From positions 62,001 to 126,000 of the forward strand of contig CANRWP010000001.1 in assembly GCA_947643595.1 (NCBI GenBank): a DNA stretch of 64,000 bases, given 5' to 3'. The position numbers and the translations under genes are program-made. A model generated the notes under the pieces. That model was given only the letters and a program-made list of their open reading frames with translations. It was not told the origin of the DNA and searched no databases. This DNA comes from an uncultured bacterium (lineage in GTDB: Bacteria > Bacillota > Clostridia > Lachnospirales > Lachnospiraceae). Below are positions 47,077-56,158 of this stretch, in pieces (position 1 is the first letter of the stretch; the number at the start of each line of letters is the position of its first letter).

Positions 47077-48039
47077 ATGAAATGGAAAAAATTCAGAATA
47101 AAAACCATTACGGACGCGGAGGATATTATTGTCAGCACGCTCTATGATATCGGTCTGGAAGGGGCGCAGATCGAGGATAAGGTACCGCTGACGGCGCTGG
47201 AAAAGGAGCAGATGTTTGTGGATATCATGCCGGAGGGGGAGCAGGACGACGGCATCGCCTATCTCAGCTTTTTTGTGGAGGAGGAAACATATGCCCGGGA
47301 GCAGGATCTTCTGCGGCGTGTGGAGGAAGAACTGGCGAATCTGCGGCAGTTTATGGATATCGGCGAGGGAAGCGTCGCCGTGGATGAGACCGAGGACATC
47401 GACTGGATCAACAACTGGAAACAGTATTTCCATCAGTTCTATATAGATGATCTGCTGGTGATCCCATCCTGGGAGGAAGTAAAGCCGGAGGATGAGGGAA
47501 GGAAGATCCTGCACATCGATCCGGGGACTGCCTTTGGGACAGGGATGCATGAGACGACTCAGCTTTGCATCCGGCAGATCAGAAAGTATCTGACAAAAGA
47601 TACCGTATTGCTGGATGTGGGAACCGGAAGCGGCATCCTGGGAATTCTTTCTCTGATGTACGGAGGAAAGAGAGTGGTCGGCACGGATCTGGATCCCTGC
47701 GCGGTGCCTGCGGTGGAGGAGAATCTGGAGGCAAACCATATTTCGCCGGAACTGTTTGAGCTGATTATCGGTAATATTATCACAGACAGGGAAGTGCAGG
47801 AGAAAGTGGGCTTTGGTTGTTGCGATATCGTTGTGGCGAACATACTGGCGGATGTGCTCGTGCCGCTGACGCCGGTCATCGTACATCAGTTAAAGCCCGG
47901 CGGGATCTACATCACATCGGGAATCATTGACGACAAGGAGAATGTGGTCAGGGAAGCGGTGGAAAGCGCCGGACTGGAGATTCTGGAAGTGACTTACCAG
48001 GGCGAGTGGGTGAGTGTGACGGCGAGAAAGCCACAATAA
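47077..48039 (+). CDS. prmA: Ribosomal protein L11 methyltransferase PrmA
   Basis: PrmA trimethylates ribosomal protein L11 with S-adenosylmethionine. The 320 residues have the N-terminal substrate domain (WKKFRIKTITDAEDII) and the methyltransferase domain, with DPGTAFGTGMHETTQLC at about 150, LLDVGTGSGILGIL, and the catalytic VVANILADVL. ATG 47077 follows GAAGGGAG; an in-frame ATG at 47026 overlaps promoter-like sequence TTGTAC-N16-TAGATA (47026-47053). In Bacillus the gene follows dnaJ; here the reverse gntR-ABC operon lies between them. Confidence 0.94.
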   Translation: MKWKKFRIKTITDAEDIIVSTLYDIGLEGAQIEDKVPLTALEKEQMFVDIMPEGEQDDGIAYLSFFVEEETYAREQDLLRRVEEELANLRQFMDIGEGSVAVDETEDIDWINNWKQYFHQFYIDDLLVIPSWEEVKPEDEGRKILHIDPGTAFGTGMHETTQLCIRQIRKYLTKDTVLLDVGTGSGILGILSLMYGGKRVVGTDLDPCAVPAVEENLEANHISPELFELIIGNIITDREVQEKVGFGCCDIVVANILADVLVPLTPVIVHQLKPGGIYITSGIIDDKENVVREAVESAGLEILEVTYQGEWVSVTARKPQ

Positions 48040-48070
48040 ATACAGTACAGGGCAGAGGCAGGAGATACAG

Positions 48071-48814
48071 ATGTACCAGTTTTTTATAGAACCATCGGGC
48101 GTACAGGACGGCCGTATCGTGATCACAGGCTCCGACGTCAACCATATCAAAAATGTGCTTCGGATGCATGTCGGGGAAAAGATAGCGGCTGTGGACGAGA
48201 GCGGGGAGAGGAAGTGGATCTGTGAAATAGGGGAGCTTAGGGAGAACAGCGTCCGCTGCGATATTGTGTCAGTGGAGGATGGGGACACGGAACTTCCCGC
48301 GAAGATATTTTTGTTCCAGGGGCTTCCCAAGGGCGATAAGATGGAGCTCATTTTGCAGAAAGCTGTGGAACTGGGGTGTTTCGAGATCATTCCGGTGGTG
48401 TGCAGGCGGTGTGTTGTAAAGCTGGAGGAGAAGAAGCAAAAGAGCAAAGTGCAGCGCTGGCAGAGCATTTCGGAGGCGGCGGCAAAGCAGAGCGGGCGCA
48501 GGATCATTCCCTGTGTCCACGAGGTGATGCGTTATTCGCAGGCGCTGTCCTATGCGGCGGATATGGATGTCAGGCTGATCCCCTATGAGCGGGCGGAGGG
48601 CATGGCGGAGACAAAAAAGCTCCTCGGGGAGTTGAAGCCGGGGCAGAAGATCGCGGTCTTTATCGGACCGGAGGGAGGCTTTGAGGAGGCGGAGATCGAG
48701 GAGGCAAAAAATGCCGGCGTGATACCGGTCACGCTGGGGAGAAGGATACTCAGGACGGAGACGGCGGCGATCACAGCGCTCTCCTGGCTGATGTATGCGT
48801 TAGAGCGACAGTAA
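48071..48814 (+). CDS. rsmE: 16S rRNA m3U1498 methyltransferase RsmE
   Basis: RsmE methylates U1498 of 16S rRNA at N3. The 247 residues show the N-terminal PUA-like domain (YQFFIEP ... VLRMHVGEKI) and the SPOUT knot domain with FQGLPKGDKMELILQKAVELG, IGPEGGFEEAEIEEA and LGRRILRTETAAI, all family signatures. It follows prmA by 31 bases with GGCAGGAGA upstream, keeping the prmA-rsmE pairing of Bacillota. Confidence 0.96.
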   Translation: MYQFFIEPSGVQDGRIVITGSDVNHIKNVLRMHVGEKIAAVDESGERKWICEIGELRENSVRCDIVSVEDGDTELPAKIFLFQGLPKGDKMELILQKAVELGCFEIIPVVCRRCVVKLEEKKQKSKVQRWQSISEAAAKQSGRRIIPCVHEVMRYSQALSYAADMDVRLIPYERAEGMAETKKLLGELKPGQKIAVFIGPEGGFEEAEIEEAKNAGVIPVTLGRRILRTETAAITALSWLMYALERQ

Positions 48815-48931
48815 TCTGGTACCTTTTTTCGACAGATACATAAAATAAGTTATGAGACAGAAAATGGATGTATTCATAGAGGCGCCTGCGCAGGGCTGAT
48901 CTGACAGATACAGACAGGAGACAGGAGAACG

Positions 48932-50092
48932 ATGAAAATGGAAGTATATCTGGACAATTCGGCGACAACCCGCGTTTTCCCGGAGGTGGCTGAACTTATG
49001 ACAAAGATCATGCTGAAGGACTACGGAAATCCTTCCAGTATGCACTTTAAGGGCGTACAGGCCGAACAGTATGTGAAACATGCGAAAGAACAGATTGCGA
49101 GACTGCTGAAAGTGAATGAGAAAGAAATTATATTTACTTCCGGCGGCACAGAGGCGGATAATCTGGCGCTGGTCGGAGTGGCGATGGCAAACAGAAGAAA
49201 CGGCACGCATCTGATCACTACCAGAATAGAGCATCCTGCGGTGCTCAAAACAATGGAATATCTGGAACAGCAGGGATTCCGTGTGACATATCTTCCGGTG
49301 GATGGTACCGGAAGGGTGAGGATGGAGGACCTGCAAAAGAGCATTCGGCCCGATACGATCCTCGTGTCGATCATGCACACCAACAATGAGATCGGTACGG
49401 TGGAACCGACTGCGGAGATAGGAGCACTGATCAAAAAAATAAATCCGCGCACACTGTTCCATGTGGATGCGGTGCAGGGATTCGGGAAATTCCGCATTTA
49501 TCCGAAGAAGATGTATATTGATCTGCTCTCGGTCAGCGGTCATAAGATCCACGGTCCGAAAGGAATCGGATTTTTATATGTGGGTGAGAAGGTGAAACTG
49601 CATCCTGTCGTACATGGCGGCGGGCAGCAGGGAGGAATACGTTCGGGCACGGAGAATGTTCCCGCCATCGCGGGACTGGGACTGGCGAGCGTAAAGATAT
49701 ATGAGACGCTGGAAGAGGACGCCGAGCGGATGTACCGCCTGCGGGAAAAACTGATACAGGGAGTCGCGGATATCGGAAATATTCAGGTGAACGGCTGTCC
49801 GGGCAGAGAAGGAGCGCCCCATGTGGTGAGTATATCTTTCCGCGGCGTCAGGAGCGAGGTGCTTCTCCATGCGCTGGAGGACAAAGGAATCTGTGTATCC
49901 GCGGGAAGTGCCTGTGCCGCAAAACATCCCCGCCCGTCGGAGACACTCAAAGCGATCGGCGCGGAGCGCTCTCTGCTGGAATCCACTCTGCGCTTCAGCC
50001 TCTCCCTGTTTACCACAGAGGAGGAAATAGTCTATACTGTACGCGCATTGCATGAGATAGTGCCTGTGCTGAGGAGATATTCGAGATATTAG
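48932..50092 (+). CDS. Cysteine desulfurase, NifS/IscS-like
   Basis: The 386-residue PLP enzyme takes sulfur from L-cysteine and passes it on as an enzyme persulfide. The PLP lysine is in SVSGHKIHGPKG at about residue 207, the active Cys in SAGSACAAKHPRPSETL at about 327, and the N-terminal YLDNSATTRV and HTNNEIGTVEP are signatures. ATG 48932 follows AGGAG; ATG 48938 is an alternative. thiI follows it, so it is probably the sulfur donor for tRNA 4-thiouridine rather than the main Fe-S cluster enzyme. No iscU lies next to it. Confidence 0.94.
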   Translation: MKMEVYLDNSATTRVFPEVAELMTKIMLKDYGNPSSMHFKGVQAEQYVKHAKEQIARLLKVNEKEIIFTSGGTEADNLALVGVAMANRRNGTHLITTRIEHPAVLKTMEYLEQQGFRVTYLPVDGTGRVRMEDLQKSIRPDTILVSIMHTNNEIGTVEPTAEIGALIKKINPRTLFHVDAVQGFGKFRIYPKKMYIDLLSVSGHKIHGPKGIGFLYVGEKVKLHPVVHGGGQQGGIRSGTENVPAIAGLGLASVKIYETLEEDAERMYRLREKLIQGVADIGNIQVNGCPGREGAPHVVSISFRGVRSEVLLHALEDKGICVSAGSACAAKHPRPSETLKAIGAERSLLESTLRFSLSLFTTEEEIVYTVRALHEIVPVLRRYSRY

Positions 50093-50127
50093 ACGAGATG
50101 ACAAAATATATTTTATAGTGAGATTTG

Positions 50128-50165
50128 AAAAGACGGGTGAGAGAATACGGATCCCGTCTTTTTTT
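50128..50165 (+). terminator. Terminator after the cysteine desulfurase gene
   Basis: AAAAGACGGG (50128-50137) pairs with CCCGTCTTTT (50153-50162), followed by TTT. Confidence 0.85.
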
Positions 50166-50204
50166 GAAAAAATTATTTTCTTTACAAAATCTTTTACGCC
50201 GAGG

Positions 50205-50234
50205 TTGACAAATATACGGCGGCCTACCTATAAT
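50205..50234 (+). promoter_or_regulatory. Promoter of thiI
   Basis: TTGACA (50205-50210) and TATAAT (50229-50234), both perfect, are 18 bases apart. The start would be near 50241. With the terminator upstream, thiI is an independent unit although it neighbours nifS. Confidence 0.85.
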
Positions 50235-50304
50235 ATGGGGGCGGCAGCGGCAAAAAAATTTATGGAATATTTTGGGGATGAAAGAACGCGGAAAGGAAAA
50301 AATC

Positions 50305-51498
50305 ATGGAATACAAAGCATTTTTGCTGAAATATGCTGAGATTGGCATCAAGGGCCGGAACCGCTATCTCTTCGAGGATGCCCTGGTGGAGCAGATCCGA
50401 TACGCTCTCAGACGGTGCGAGGGGGAGTTTTCGGTGAGAAAGGAGCAGGGGCGTATCTACGCGGATGTCATTTCAGACCGCTACGATTACGATGAGGTGG
50501 TGGAGAACCTGAAAAGAGTATTCGGGCTTTCCCATATCTGTCCGATGATCCAGCTGGAGGATGAGGGATTTGAGAGACTGAGCGGGGAGATCGTAAAATA
50601 TATGGATGCGGTGTACGAAGACAAGCATCTGACCTTTAAGGTGAACGCGCGGAGAGCCAGAAAAAATTATCCGAAGACCTCGATGGAGATCAACTGTGAT
50701 CTGGGGGAAGCTCTCTTGAATGCGTTTCCTGAGATGCGGGTGGACGTGCATGAGCCCGAGGTAATGCTGAATGTGGAGGTACGCGAACACATTTATGTGT
50801 ATTCCGTTGTCATCCCGGGGCCCGGAGGGATGCCTGTGGGGACGGCGGGAAAAGCGATGCTGTTGCTGTCGGGGGGGATCGATTCTCCCGTGGCGGGTTA
50901 TATGATCGCAAAGAGAGGCGTCCGGATCGACGCGGTGTATTTTCATGCGCCGCCGTATACCAGCGAGCGGGCGAAGCAGAAAGTGATCGATCTTGCGAAA
51001 GCGGTGTCAAAATATGCCGGGGAGATACATCTGCATGTGATCAACTTTACGGATATTCAGATGTATATATACGATAAGTGCCCTCATGATGAGCTGACGA
51101 TCATTATGCGCAGATACATGATGCGGATCGCGGAATATCTGGCGAAGGAGAACGGCTGCCTGGGACTGATCACCGGGGAATCCATCGGTCAGGTGGCGTC
51201 CCAGACTACGGCGTCCTTACTCGTGACAAATGAAGTGTGCACGCTGCCGGTGTACCGCCCGCTGATCGCCTTTGACAAGATGGATATTGTGGAGATCGCG
51301 GAAAAGATCGACACCTATGAGACATCGGTACTTCCCTACGAGGACTGTTGTACGATCTTCGTGGCAAAACATCCCGTGACAAAGCCGAACCTGAATATCA
51401 TTCGGAAACATGAGACACATCTGGCGGAGAGGATAGATGAGCTGGTGCGCACCGCTCTTGAGACAAAAGAGATCCTTGCGGTGAGCGCGGACAGATAG
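50305..51498 (+). CDS. thiI: tRNA 4-thiouridine synthetase ThiI, without rhodanese domain
   Basis: ThiI adenylates U8 of tRNA and inserts sulfur to make 4-thiouridine; the family can also help thiazole synthesis. The 397 residues comprise an N-terminal ferredoxin-like and THUMP region (KYAEIGIKGRNR to about 165) and a PP-loop ATPase domain with LLSGGIDSPVAGYM near residue 188, GESIGQVASQT, and the Cys pair in YEDCCTIF. The C-terminal rhodanese domain of E. coli ThiI is absent, as in Bacillus, so a NifS-type partner must hand over sulfur directly. ATG 50305 follows GGAAAGGA; earlier ATGs in frame lack a site. Confidence 0.95.
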   Translation: MEYKAFLLKYAEIGIKGRNRYLFEDALVEQIRYALRRCEGEFSVRKEQGRIYADVISDRYDYDEVVENLKRVFGLSHICPMIQLEDEGFERLSGEIVKYMDAVYEDKHLTFKVNARRARKNYPKTSMEINCDLGEALLNAFPEMRVDVHEPEVMLNVEVREHIYVYSVVIPGPGGMPVGTAGKAMLLLSGGIDSPVAGYMIAKRGVRIDAVYFHAPPYTSERAKQKVIDLAKAVSKYAGEIHLHVINFTDIQMYIYDKCPHDELTIIMRRYMMRIAEYLAKENGCLGLITGESIGQVASQTTASLLVTNEVCTLPVYRPLIAFDKMDIVEIAEKIDTYETSVLPYEDCCTIFVAKHPVTKPNLNIIRKHETHLAERIDELVRTALETKEILAVSADR

Positions 51499-51524
51499 AA
51501 AGCAACGGCTGCGGGCGGCCTTAC

Positions 51525-51554
51525 GTAAAAAACCGGAAGCAGATGCTTCCGGTT
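51525..51554 (-). terminator. Terminator of the HPr-like gene (also downstream of thiI)
   Basis: AACCGGAAGC-AGAT-GCTTCCGGTT (51531-51554) is a perfect 10-bp stem. On the minus strand it is followed by a run of Ts; the plus strand side is weaker but may serve thiI. Confidence 0.85.
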
Positions 51555-51587
51555 CCGTGATTTTTAAATTCTATGTATATTCGATTT

Positions 51588-51821
51588 CTACTGAATTAAA
51601 TATGGCTGCAAAGCGTTCATAATATCGTCCATTTCTTTTTCGGCGTGGATGTTCAGATCGATAGGCTTGGATAAATCCAGAGAGAAGATACCCATAATGG
51701 ATTTTGCATCGATAACATAACGGCCTGAAACTAAATCGAACTCATTGTCAAACTTCGTGATCTCATTTACGAAGGATTTTACTTTGTCGATAGAATTTAA
51801 AGAAATTTTAACAGTTTTCAT
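51588..51821 (-). CDS. HPr-like protein lacking the phospho-histidine motif
   Basis: The 77-residue protein fits the HPr fold in size. SIMGIFSLDLS matches the Ser46 regulatory helix region of HPr (SIMGVMSLG). The region that should hold GxHARPA with active His15 reads SLNSIDKVKSFVNEI, so it cannot take phosphate from enzyme I at the usual place. It may be a regulatory or non-PTS homologue, as seen in other clostridial genomes. The start ATG at 51821 (minus strand) has AGAAGGAGG ahead; an earlier in-frame start would add 17 residues without a site. It has its own promoter and terminator. Confidence 0.8.
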   Translation of the reverse strand: MKTVKISLNSIDKVKSFVNEITKFDNEFDLVSGRYVIDAKSIMGIFSLDLSKPIDLNIHAEKEMDDIMNALQPYLIQ

Positions 51822-51899
51822 TAGCAGTTCCTCCTTCTCGTGCAGAGTTCCGCGAGTGCACTGCCCGGGCACTTGCTGATTTTATGTTCTTGTTCCCTT

Positions 51900-51928
51900 A
51901 GTCTACTTGCAGAATGGGGAAAAGTCAA
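51900..51928 (-). promoter_or_regulatory. Promoter of the HPr-like gene
   Basis: On the minus strand, TTGACT (51928-51923) and TAGACT (51905-51900) are 17 bases apart. Confidence 0.7.
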
Positions 51929-51963
51929 TACCAAATTACTACGAAAATAAAGGAATAATTATT

Positions 51964-53319
51964 ATGAGAAACGTGGCATTACACAATCTTGGATGTAAGG
52001 TCAATTCTTATGAATTGGACGTTATTGGGCAAAAACTGGAGGAAAAGGGCTTTTCTATTGTGCCGTTTGATGAAGTCGCCGATATTTATATCATAAATAC
52101 CTGTTCCGTGACGAATATTGCGGACAGGAAGAGCAGACAGATGCTGCATCAGGCGAAAAAGAGAAATCCGGAAGCGGTGGTGGCAGCGGTGGGCTGCTAT
52201 GTCCAGACTGCAGGGGAACGGGCGCTGTCCGATGAGGCGGTAGACCTGGTGATCGGCAATAACCGCAAAAAGGATATCGTGGAAATTCTGGAGGAATATT
52301 TGCGGGACAGGGAGGGGGCGGACAAGACTCTCGGCGGGAGGACGGTCATCGATATAGGCGCGGAGACGGAATACGAGGAGATGCGGCTGGTGCGCACCGC
52401 GGAACACACCCGCGCCTACATAAAAATTCAGGACGGATGCAACCAATTTTGCTCTTACTGCATCATACCTTATGCGAGGGGCAGAGTCAGAAGCCGCAGA
52501 GAAGAGGATATTTTGCAGGAGGTACAGGGACTCGCAGCGAACGGTTTTCGGGAGATCGTGCTGACCGGGATCCACATCAGTTCCTACGGACTGGATTTTG
52601 ACGGCAGAAAGAATCCGCTGCCGGGGGAGCCCTTTCCGGGCGGACGCTTACTGCGCCTGCTGCAGAAGCTGGATCGTGTGGAGGGTCTGGGCCGGATCCG
52701 GCTGGGCTCCCTGGAGCCCCGTATTATTGTGCCGGAATTTGCGGAGGGATTAAAAGGCATAAAAAAGCTGTGTCATCATTTTCATCTCTCCCTGCAGAGC
52801 GGATGTGATGAAACGCTGCGCCGTATGAATAGACATTATACGGCGCGGGAATACTTGGAAAAGGTGGAGCTGCTTCGGGAGACTTTTGAGCACCCGGCCA
52901 TCACAACGGATGTTATCGTGGGATTCCCGGGGGAGAGTGAGGAGGAGTTTGAGAAAACAAAGCGTTTTCTGGAGGAGATTCGTTTTTATGAGATGCACGT
53001 TTTTCCGTATTCCAGGAGGGAGGGCACAACGGCGGCCGTGAGAAAGGATCAGGTGCCGGAGCCCGTAAAAAAGAGGCGGAGCGAAATACTGTTGGAGCTT
53101 GCAAAGAGGCAGTCGAAGGAATTTCGGAAAAATTACATAGGGAGAGATGTCGAAGTGCTTTTTGAGGAGAGCAGGGAGATGGATGGTGTGTCCTGCCAGG
53201 TCGGTTATACCGCGGAGTATATCAGGGCGGCAAAAAGGACAAAACAAGATCTTTGCGGGAAAATATGCGCCGGGAAGCTGACCGGATTCACAGAAGATAA
53301 TTTATTATGGTTCGAATAG
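51964..53319 (+). CDS. mtaB: tRNA t6A37 methylthiotransferase MtaB
   Basis: MtaB is a radical-SAM enzyme that adds a methylthio group to t6A37 of tRNA, giving ms2t6A. The 451 residues have the UPF0004 domain with three cluster cysteines (NLGCKVNSYE, NTCSVTNIADRKSR, VGCYVQ) and the radical-SAM CxxxCxxC motif CNQFCSYC near residue 158. A C-terminal TRAM-like stretch (VEVLFEESREMDG) ends the protein. The SVTNIADRKSRQ sequence and length place it in the MtaB rather than the MiaB group. ATG 51964 has AAAGGA ten bases before it. In Bacillus the gene follows rsmE. Confidence 0.92.
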   Translation: MRNVALHNLGCKVNSYELDVIGQKLEEKGFSIVPFDEVADIYIINTCSVTNIADRKSRQMLHQAKKRNPEAVVAAVGCYVQTAGERALSDEAVDLVIGNNRKKDIVEILEEYLRDREGADKTLGGRTVIDIGAETEYEEMRLVRTAEHTRAYIKIQDGCNQFCSYCIIPYARGRVRSRREEDILQEVQGLAANGFREIVLTGIHISSYGLDFDGRKNPLPGEPFPGGRLLRLLQKLDRVEGLGRIRLGSLEPRIIVPEFAEGLKGIKKLCHHFHLSLQSGCDETLRRMNRHYTAREYLEKVELLRETFEHPAITTDVIVGFPGESEEEFEKTKRFLEEIRFYEMHVFPYSRREGTTAAVRKDQVPEPVKKRRSEILLELAKRQSKEFRKNYIGRDVEVLFEESREMDGVSCQVGYTAEYIRAAKRTKQDLCGKICAGKLTGFTEDNLLWFE

Positions 53320-53348
53320 TTGATTTTACGAAGCTTTTAGGTTAAAAT
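53320..53348 (+). promoter_or_regulatory. Promoter of the ireB-ruvX operon
   Basis: TTGATT (53320-53325) and TAAAAT (53343-53348) are separated by 17 bases, immediately after the mtaB stop codon. Confidence 0.7.
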
Positions 53349-53415
53349 GTGAAGAGAATTTTCGCCAGTATAGTGAGTATACAGAAGGACGACAGCGGGA
53401 CGAAGGGTACAGAAT

Positions 53416-53679
53416 ATGGAAGATTTTGGAAATACCAGGTTTTTTAAGGTGGAAGCGGAGCAGGAAAACGGAACAAGAATTATTTTGGATACGGTGTATC
53501 ACGCTTTGACCGAGAAAGGATATAATCCGGTGAATCAGATCGTGGGATATATCATGTCGGGAGATCCCACCTATATTACAAACCACCAGGGAGCGAGGAG
53601 TCTCATCATGAAAGTGGAGAGAGACGAGCTGGTCGAGGAACTGTTGGAGCAGTATATCAGAAGCAACGGATGGAAATAG
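53416..53679 (+). CDS. ireB: IreB-family regulatory phosphoprotein (UPF0297)
   Basis: The 87-residue protein matches the IreB/YrzL family throughout: NTRFFKVE near the N-terminus, [20 protein letters not shown] and [17 protein letters not shown], the usual signatures. In Enterococcus IreB is phosphorylated by the PASTA kinase IreK and lowers cephalosporin resistance by restraining peptidoglycan synthesis. The phosphorylated Thr residues near the N-terminus of that protein have a counterpart in NTRFF. The kinase is not in this window. ruvX follows after 12 bases. Confidence 0.95.
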   Translation: MEDFGNTRFFKVEAEQENGTRIILDTVYHALTEKGYNPVNQIVGYIMSGDPTYITNHQGARSLIMKVERDELVEELLEQYIRSNGWK

Positions 53680-53691
53680 CGAGGGCGTATT

Positions 53692-54150
53692 ATGCGAATA
53701 ATGGGTTTGGATTTCGGCTCCAAAACGGTAGGCGTTGCGATAAGCGATCCGCTTCTCATCACTGCCCAGGGGATCACTACGATCCGGCGAAAGGGAGAGA
53801 ATAAACTTCGCCAGACACTGGCACAGATCGAGGCACTGATTGAAGAATATGAAGTGTCTGAAATTGTACTGGGCAATCCCAGGCATATGAATGCGGACGA
53901 GGGAGAACGCTCGAAACTCTCCGCGGAGTTTAAGGATATGCTGGAGCGGAGGACAGGCCTGCCCGTCGTGCTCTGGGACGAGAGGCTGACTACTGTGGCG
54001 GCGGAAAAAATACTGATAGAGGCGAATGTGCGCAGGGAACACAGGAAAGAATACGTAGATAAGATCGCTGCCGTTCTGATTCTGCAGAGTTATCTGGACT
54101 ACAGGGGACTGCGGGATTCGGCTTCCGGGGCACAGGAACCGGAGAGGTAG
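53692..54150 (+). CDS. ruvX: Holliday junction resolvase-like RuvX (YqgF)
   Basis: The 152-residue protein is an RNase H-fold nuclease of the YqgF family, implicated in Holliday junction resolution and in pre-16S rRNA 5' end processing. [16 protein letters not shown] holds the first catalytic Asp, [15 protein letters not shown] the second region, and [14 protein letters not shown] the third acidic site. The length is normal. It follows ireB, as yrrK follows yrzL in Bacillus. Confidence 0.95.
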   Translation: MRIMGLDFGSKTVGVAISDPLLITAQGITTIRRKGENKLRQTLAQIEALIEEYEVSEIVLGNPRHMNADEGERSKLSAEFKDMLERRTGLPVVLWDERLTTVAAEKILIEANVRREHRKEYVDKIAAVLILQSYLDYRGLRDSASGAQEPER

Positions 54151-54156
54151 AGAGAT

Positions 54157-54423
54157 ATGGAGAAAATTACATTTACGGTAAACGGAACCGAGAAGGTGGA
54201 GTTTTACGTTCTGGAACAGACAAAGATCGGCGGAACGAATTATATTTTAGTAACTGATATGGAAGACGGAGACGGGGACGCTCTGATTTTGAAAGATCTG
54301 TCAAAACCGGAAGAAAAAGACGGACTGTACGAGATCGTATCCGAAGAGAAAGAACTCGGTGCGGTGGCGGCTGTCTTTGAAACATTAATGGAGGATGTGA
54401 CATTTGTGTCAGATGATGAGTAG
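54157..54423 (+). CDS. DUF1292 family protein (YrzB-like)
   Basis: The 88-residue acidic protein has the DUF1292 pattern of VEFYVLEQTKIGGTNYILV and DALILKD followed by YEIVSEEKELGAVAAVFETL. Function is unknown. It keeps the yrzL-yrrK-yrzB order seen in Bacillus, six bases after ruvX, so it is co-transcribed. Confidence 0.92.
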   Translation: MEKITFTVNGTEKVEFYVLEQTKIGGTNYILVTDMEDGDGDALILKDLSKPEEKDGLYEIVSEEKELGAVAAVFETLMEDVTFVSDDE

Positions 54424-54459
54424 TCTTCTCTTCAGACGAGCAGTATGGAGGGAATTTGA

Positions 54460-56136
54460 TTGAAGAAAGAAAAAATGAAAACGGCGTCCAGGCTTAAGAT
54501 CATTCCGCTTGGCGGACTGGACGAAATAGGCATGAATATTACTGCCTTTGAGTATGGGGACAGTATTATTGTCGTGGACTGCGGCCTGTCATTTCCGGAT
54601 GACGACATGCTGGGTATCGACCTTGTGATACCGGATATTACTTATTTGAGAGAAAATGTGGGGAAAATAAAGGGATTTATTATTACTCACGGGCACGAAG
54701 ACCACATCGGCGCGCTGCCCTATGTATTAAAAGAAATTTTGGTGCCGATCTACGCGACAAGGCTGACGATGGGCATTATAGACAGAAAACTGGAGGAACA
54801 TGGATTAAACGGCCATGTGAGACAGCGGGTCGTGAAATTTGGTCAGATGATCACGCTGGACGATTTCAGAATAGAGTTTATCAAGACAAACCACAGCATT
54901 GTGGATGCGGCGGCGCTGGCGATCTATTCCCCGGCGGGGATCGTGGTGCACACGGGGGATTTTAAGGTGGATTACACGCCGGTGTTCGGGGATGCCATAG
55001 ATCTGCAGCGGTTCGCGGAACTGGGGAAGAAAGGGGTGCTCGCTCTGATGAGCGATTCCACCAACGCGGAGCGCCCGGGCTTTACTCCCTCGGAGAAGAC
55101 ACTGGGGCCCACTTTTGACCAGATTTTTGAGGAGCATAAAAACACAAGACTTATTATAGCGACTTTTGCGTCCAATGTGGACAGGGTGCAGCAGATCATC
55201 AACTCGGCCTGCAAGTTCGGCAGGAAGGTTGTGGTGGAGGGCCGCAGTATGGTCAACATCATAGAGACTGCCACCAGTCTGGACTGTCTGCAGATACCGG
55301 AGAACACGCTGATTGATATAGAACAGCTCAAGGATTATCCGGAGGACAGGACGGTGATCATCGCCACGGGAAGTCAGGGGGAGAGCATGGCGGCGTTAAG
55401 TCGTATGGCCGGCAACAACCATAAAAAGATATCCATCGGTCCGAACGACACCGTGATCTTTTCTTCCCATCCGATTCCGGGAAATGAGAAGGCCGTCACG
55501 AAGGTGATCAATGATCTGCTCGTAAAAGGGGCGGATGTGATCTTTCAGGATGCGCCCCATGTCTCAGGACATGCCTGCCAGGAGGAGATCAAACTGATCT
55601 ATAACCTTGTGCAGCCGAAGTACGCGATCCCGGTACACGGAGAGTACAAGCACTTAAAGGCCAACGCGAAGCTGGCGGAAGCGCTGGGGATTCCGAAAGA
55701 AAGAATTTTCATCCTGTCCAGCGGGAATGTGCTGGAACTGGATATGGAGAGCGCCGCGGTGACGGGGAAGGTACCGGTCGGCGATATCATGGTGGACGGC
55801 CTGGGCGTGGGCGATGTGGGAAATGTGGTTCTGCGCGACAGACAGCATCTTGCGGAGAACGGCATCATTATCGTGGTGTTGGCGCTCGATCAGACGAGCG
55901 GACAACTCACGGCGGGACCGGATATCGTATCCAGAGGTTTTGTGTATGTGCGGGAGGCCGATGAGTTGATGGATGAGGCGAGGGCTACCGTGCAGTTTAC
56001 CGTGGAGAGGTGCCTGGAGAGAAATATCGTTGACTGGGGAAAACTCAAGAGCAGTATCCGGGATGGTCTGACGGATTTTATCTGGAAAAGGACTAAGCGC
56101 AGGCCTATGATCCTGCCGATCATTATGGAAGTATAA
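54460..56136 (+). CDS. rnj: Ribonuclease J
   Basis: RNase J is a metallo-beta-lactamase/beta-CASP ribonuclease with 5'-3' exonuclease and endonuclease activity, central to mRNA decay and rRNA processing in Bacillota. The 558 residues carry the zinc motif HGHEDH at 77-82, HTGDFKVDYTP, SDSTNAERPGFTPSE, the beta-CASP SGHACQEEIKL and HGEYKHLKANAKL. The C-terminal dimerisation domain ends near FIWKRTKRRPMILPII. The start is TTG 54460, eight bases after GGAGG. It is inserted here into the yrrK-yrrM-type cluster. Confidence 0.95.
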   Translation: MKKEKMKTASRLKIIPLGGLDEIGMNITAFEYGDSIIVVDCGLSFPDDDMLGIDLVIPDITYLRENVGKIKGFIITHGHEDHIGALPYVLKEILVPIYATRLTMGIIDRKLEEHGLNGHVRQRVVKFGQMITLDDFRIEFIKTNHSIVDAAALAIYSPAGIVVHTGDFKVDYTPVFGDAIDLQRFAELGKKGVLALMSDSTNAERPGFTPSEKTLGPTFDQIFEEHKNTRLIIATFASNVDRVQQIINSACKFGRKVVVEGRSMVNIIETATSLDCLQIPENTLIDIEQLKDYPEDRTVIIATGSQGESMAALSRMAGNNHKKISIGPNDTVIFSSHPIPGNEKAVTKVINDLLVKGADVIFQDAPHVSGHACQEEIKLIYNLVQPKYAIPVHGEYKHLKANAKLAEALGIPKERIFILSSGNVLELDMESAAVTGKVPVGDIMVDGLGVGDVGNVVLRDRQHLAENGIIIVVLALDQTSGQLTAGPDIVSRGFVYVREADELMDEARATVQFTVERCLERNIVDWGKLKSSIRDGLTDFIWKRTKRRPMILPIIMEV

Positions 56137-56158
56137 AATAAAAAAAGGAGTTTACTAC

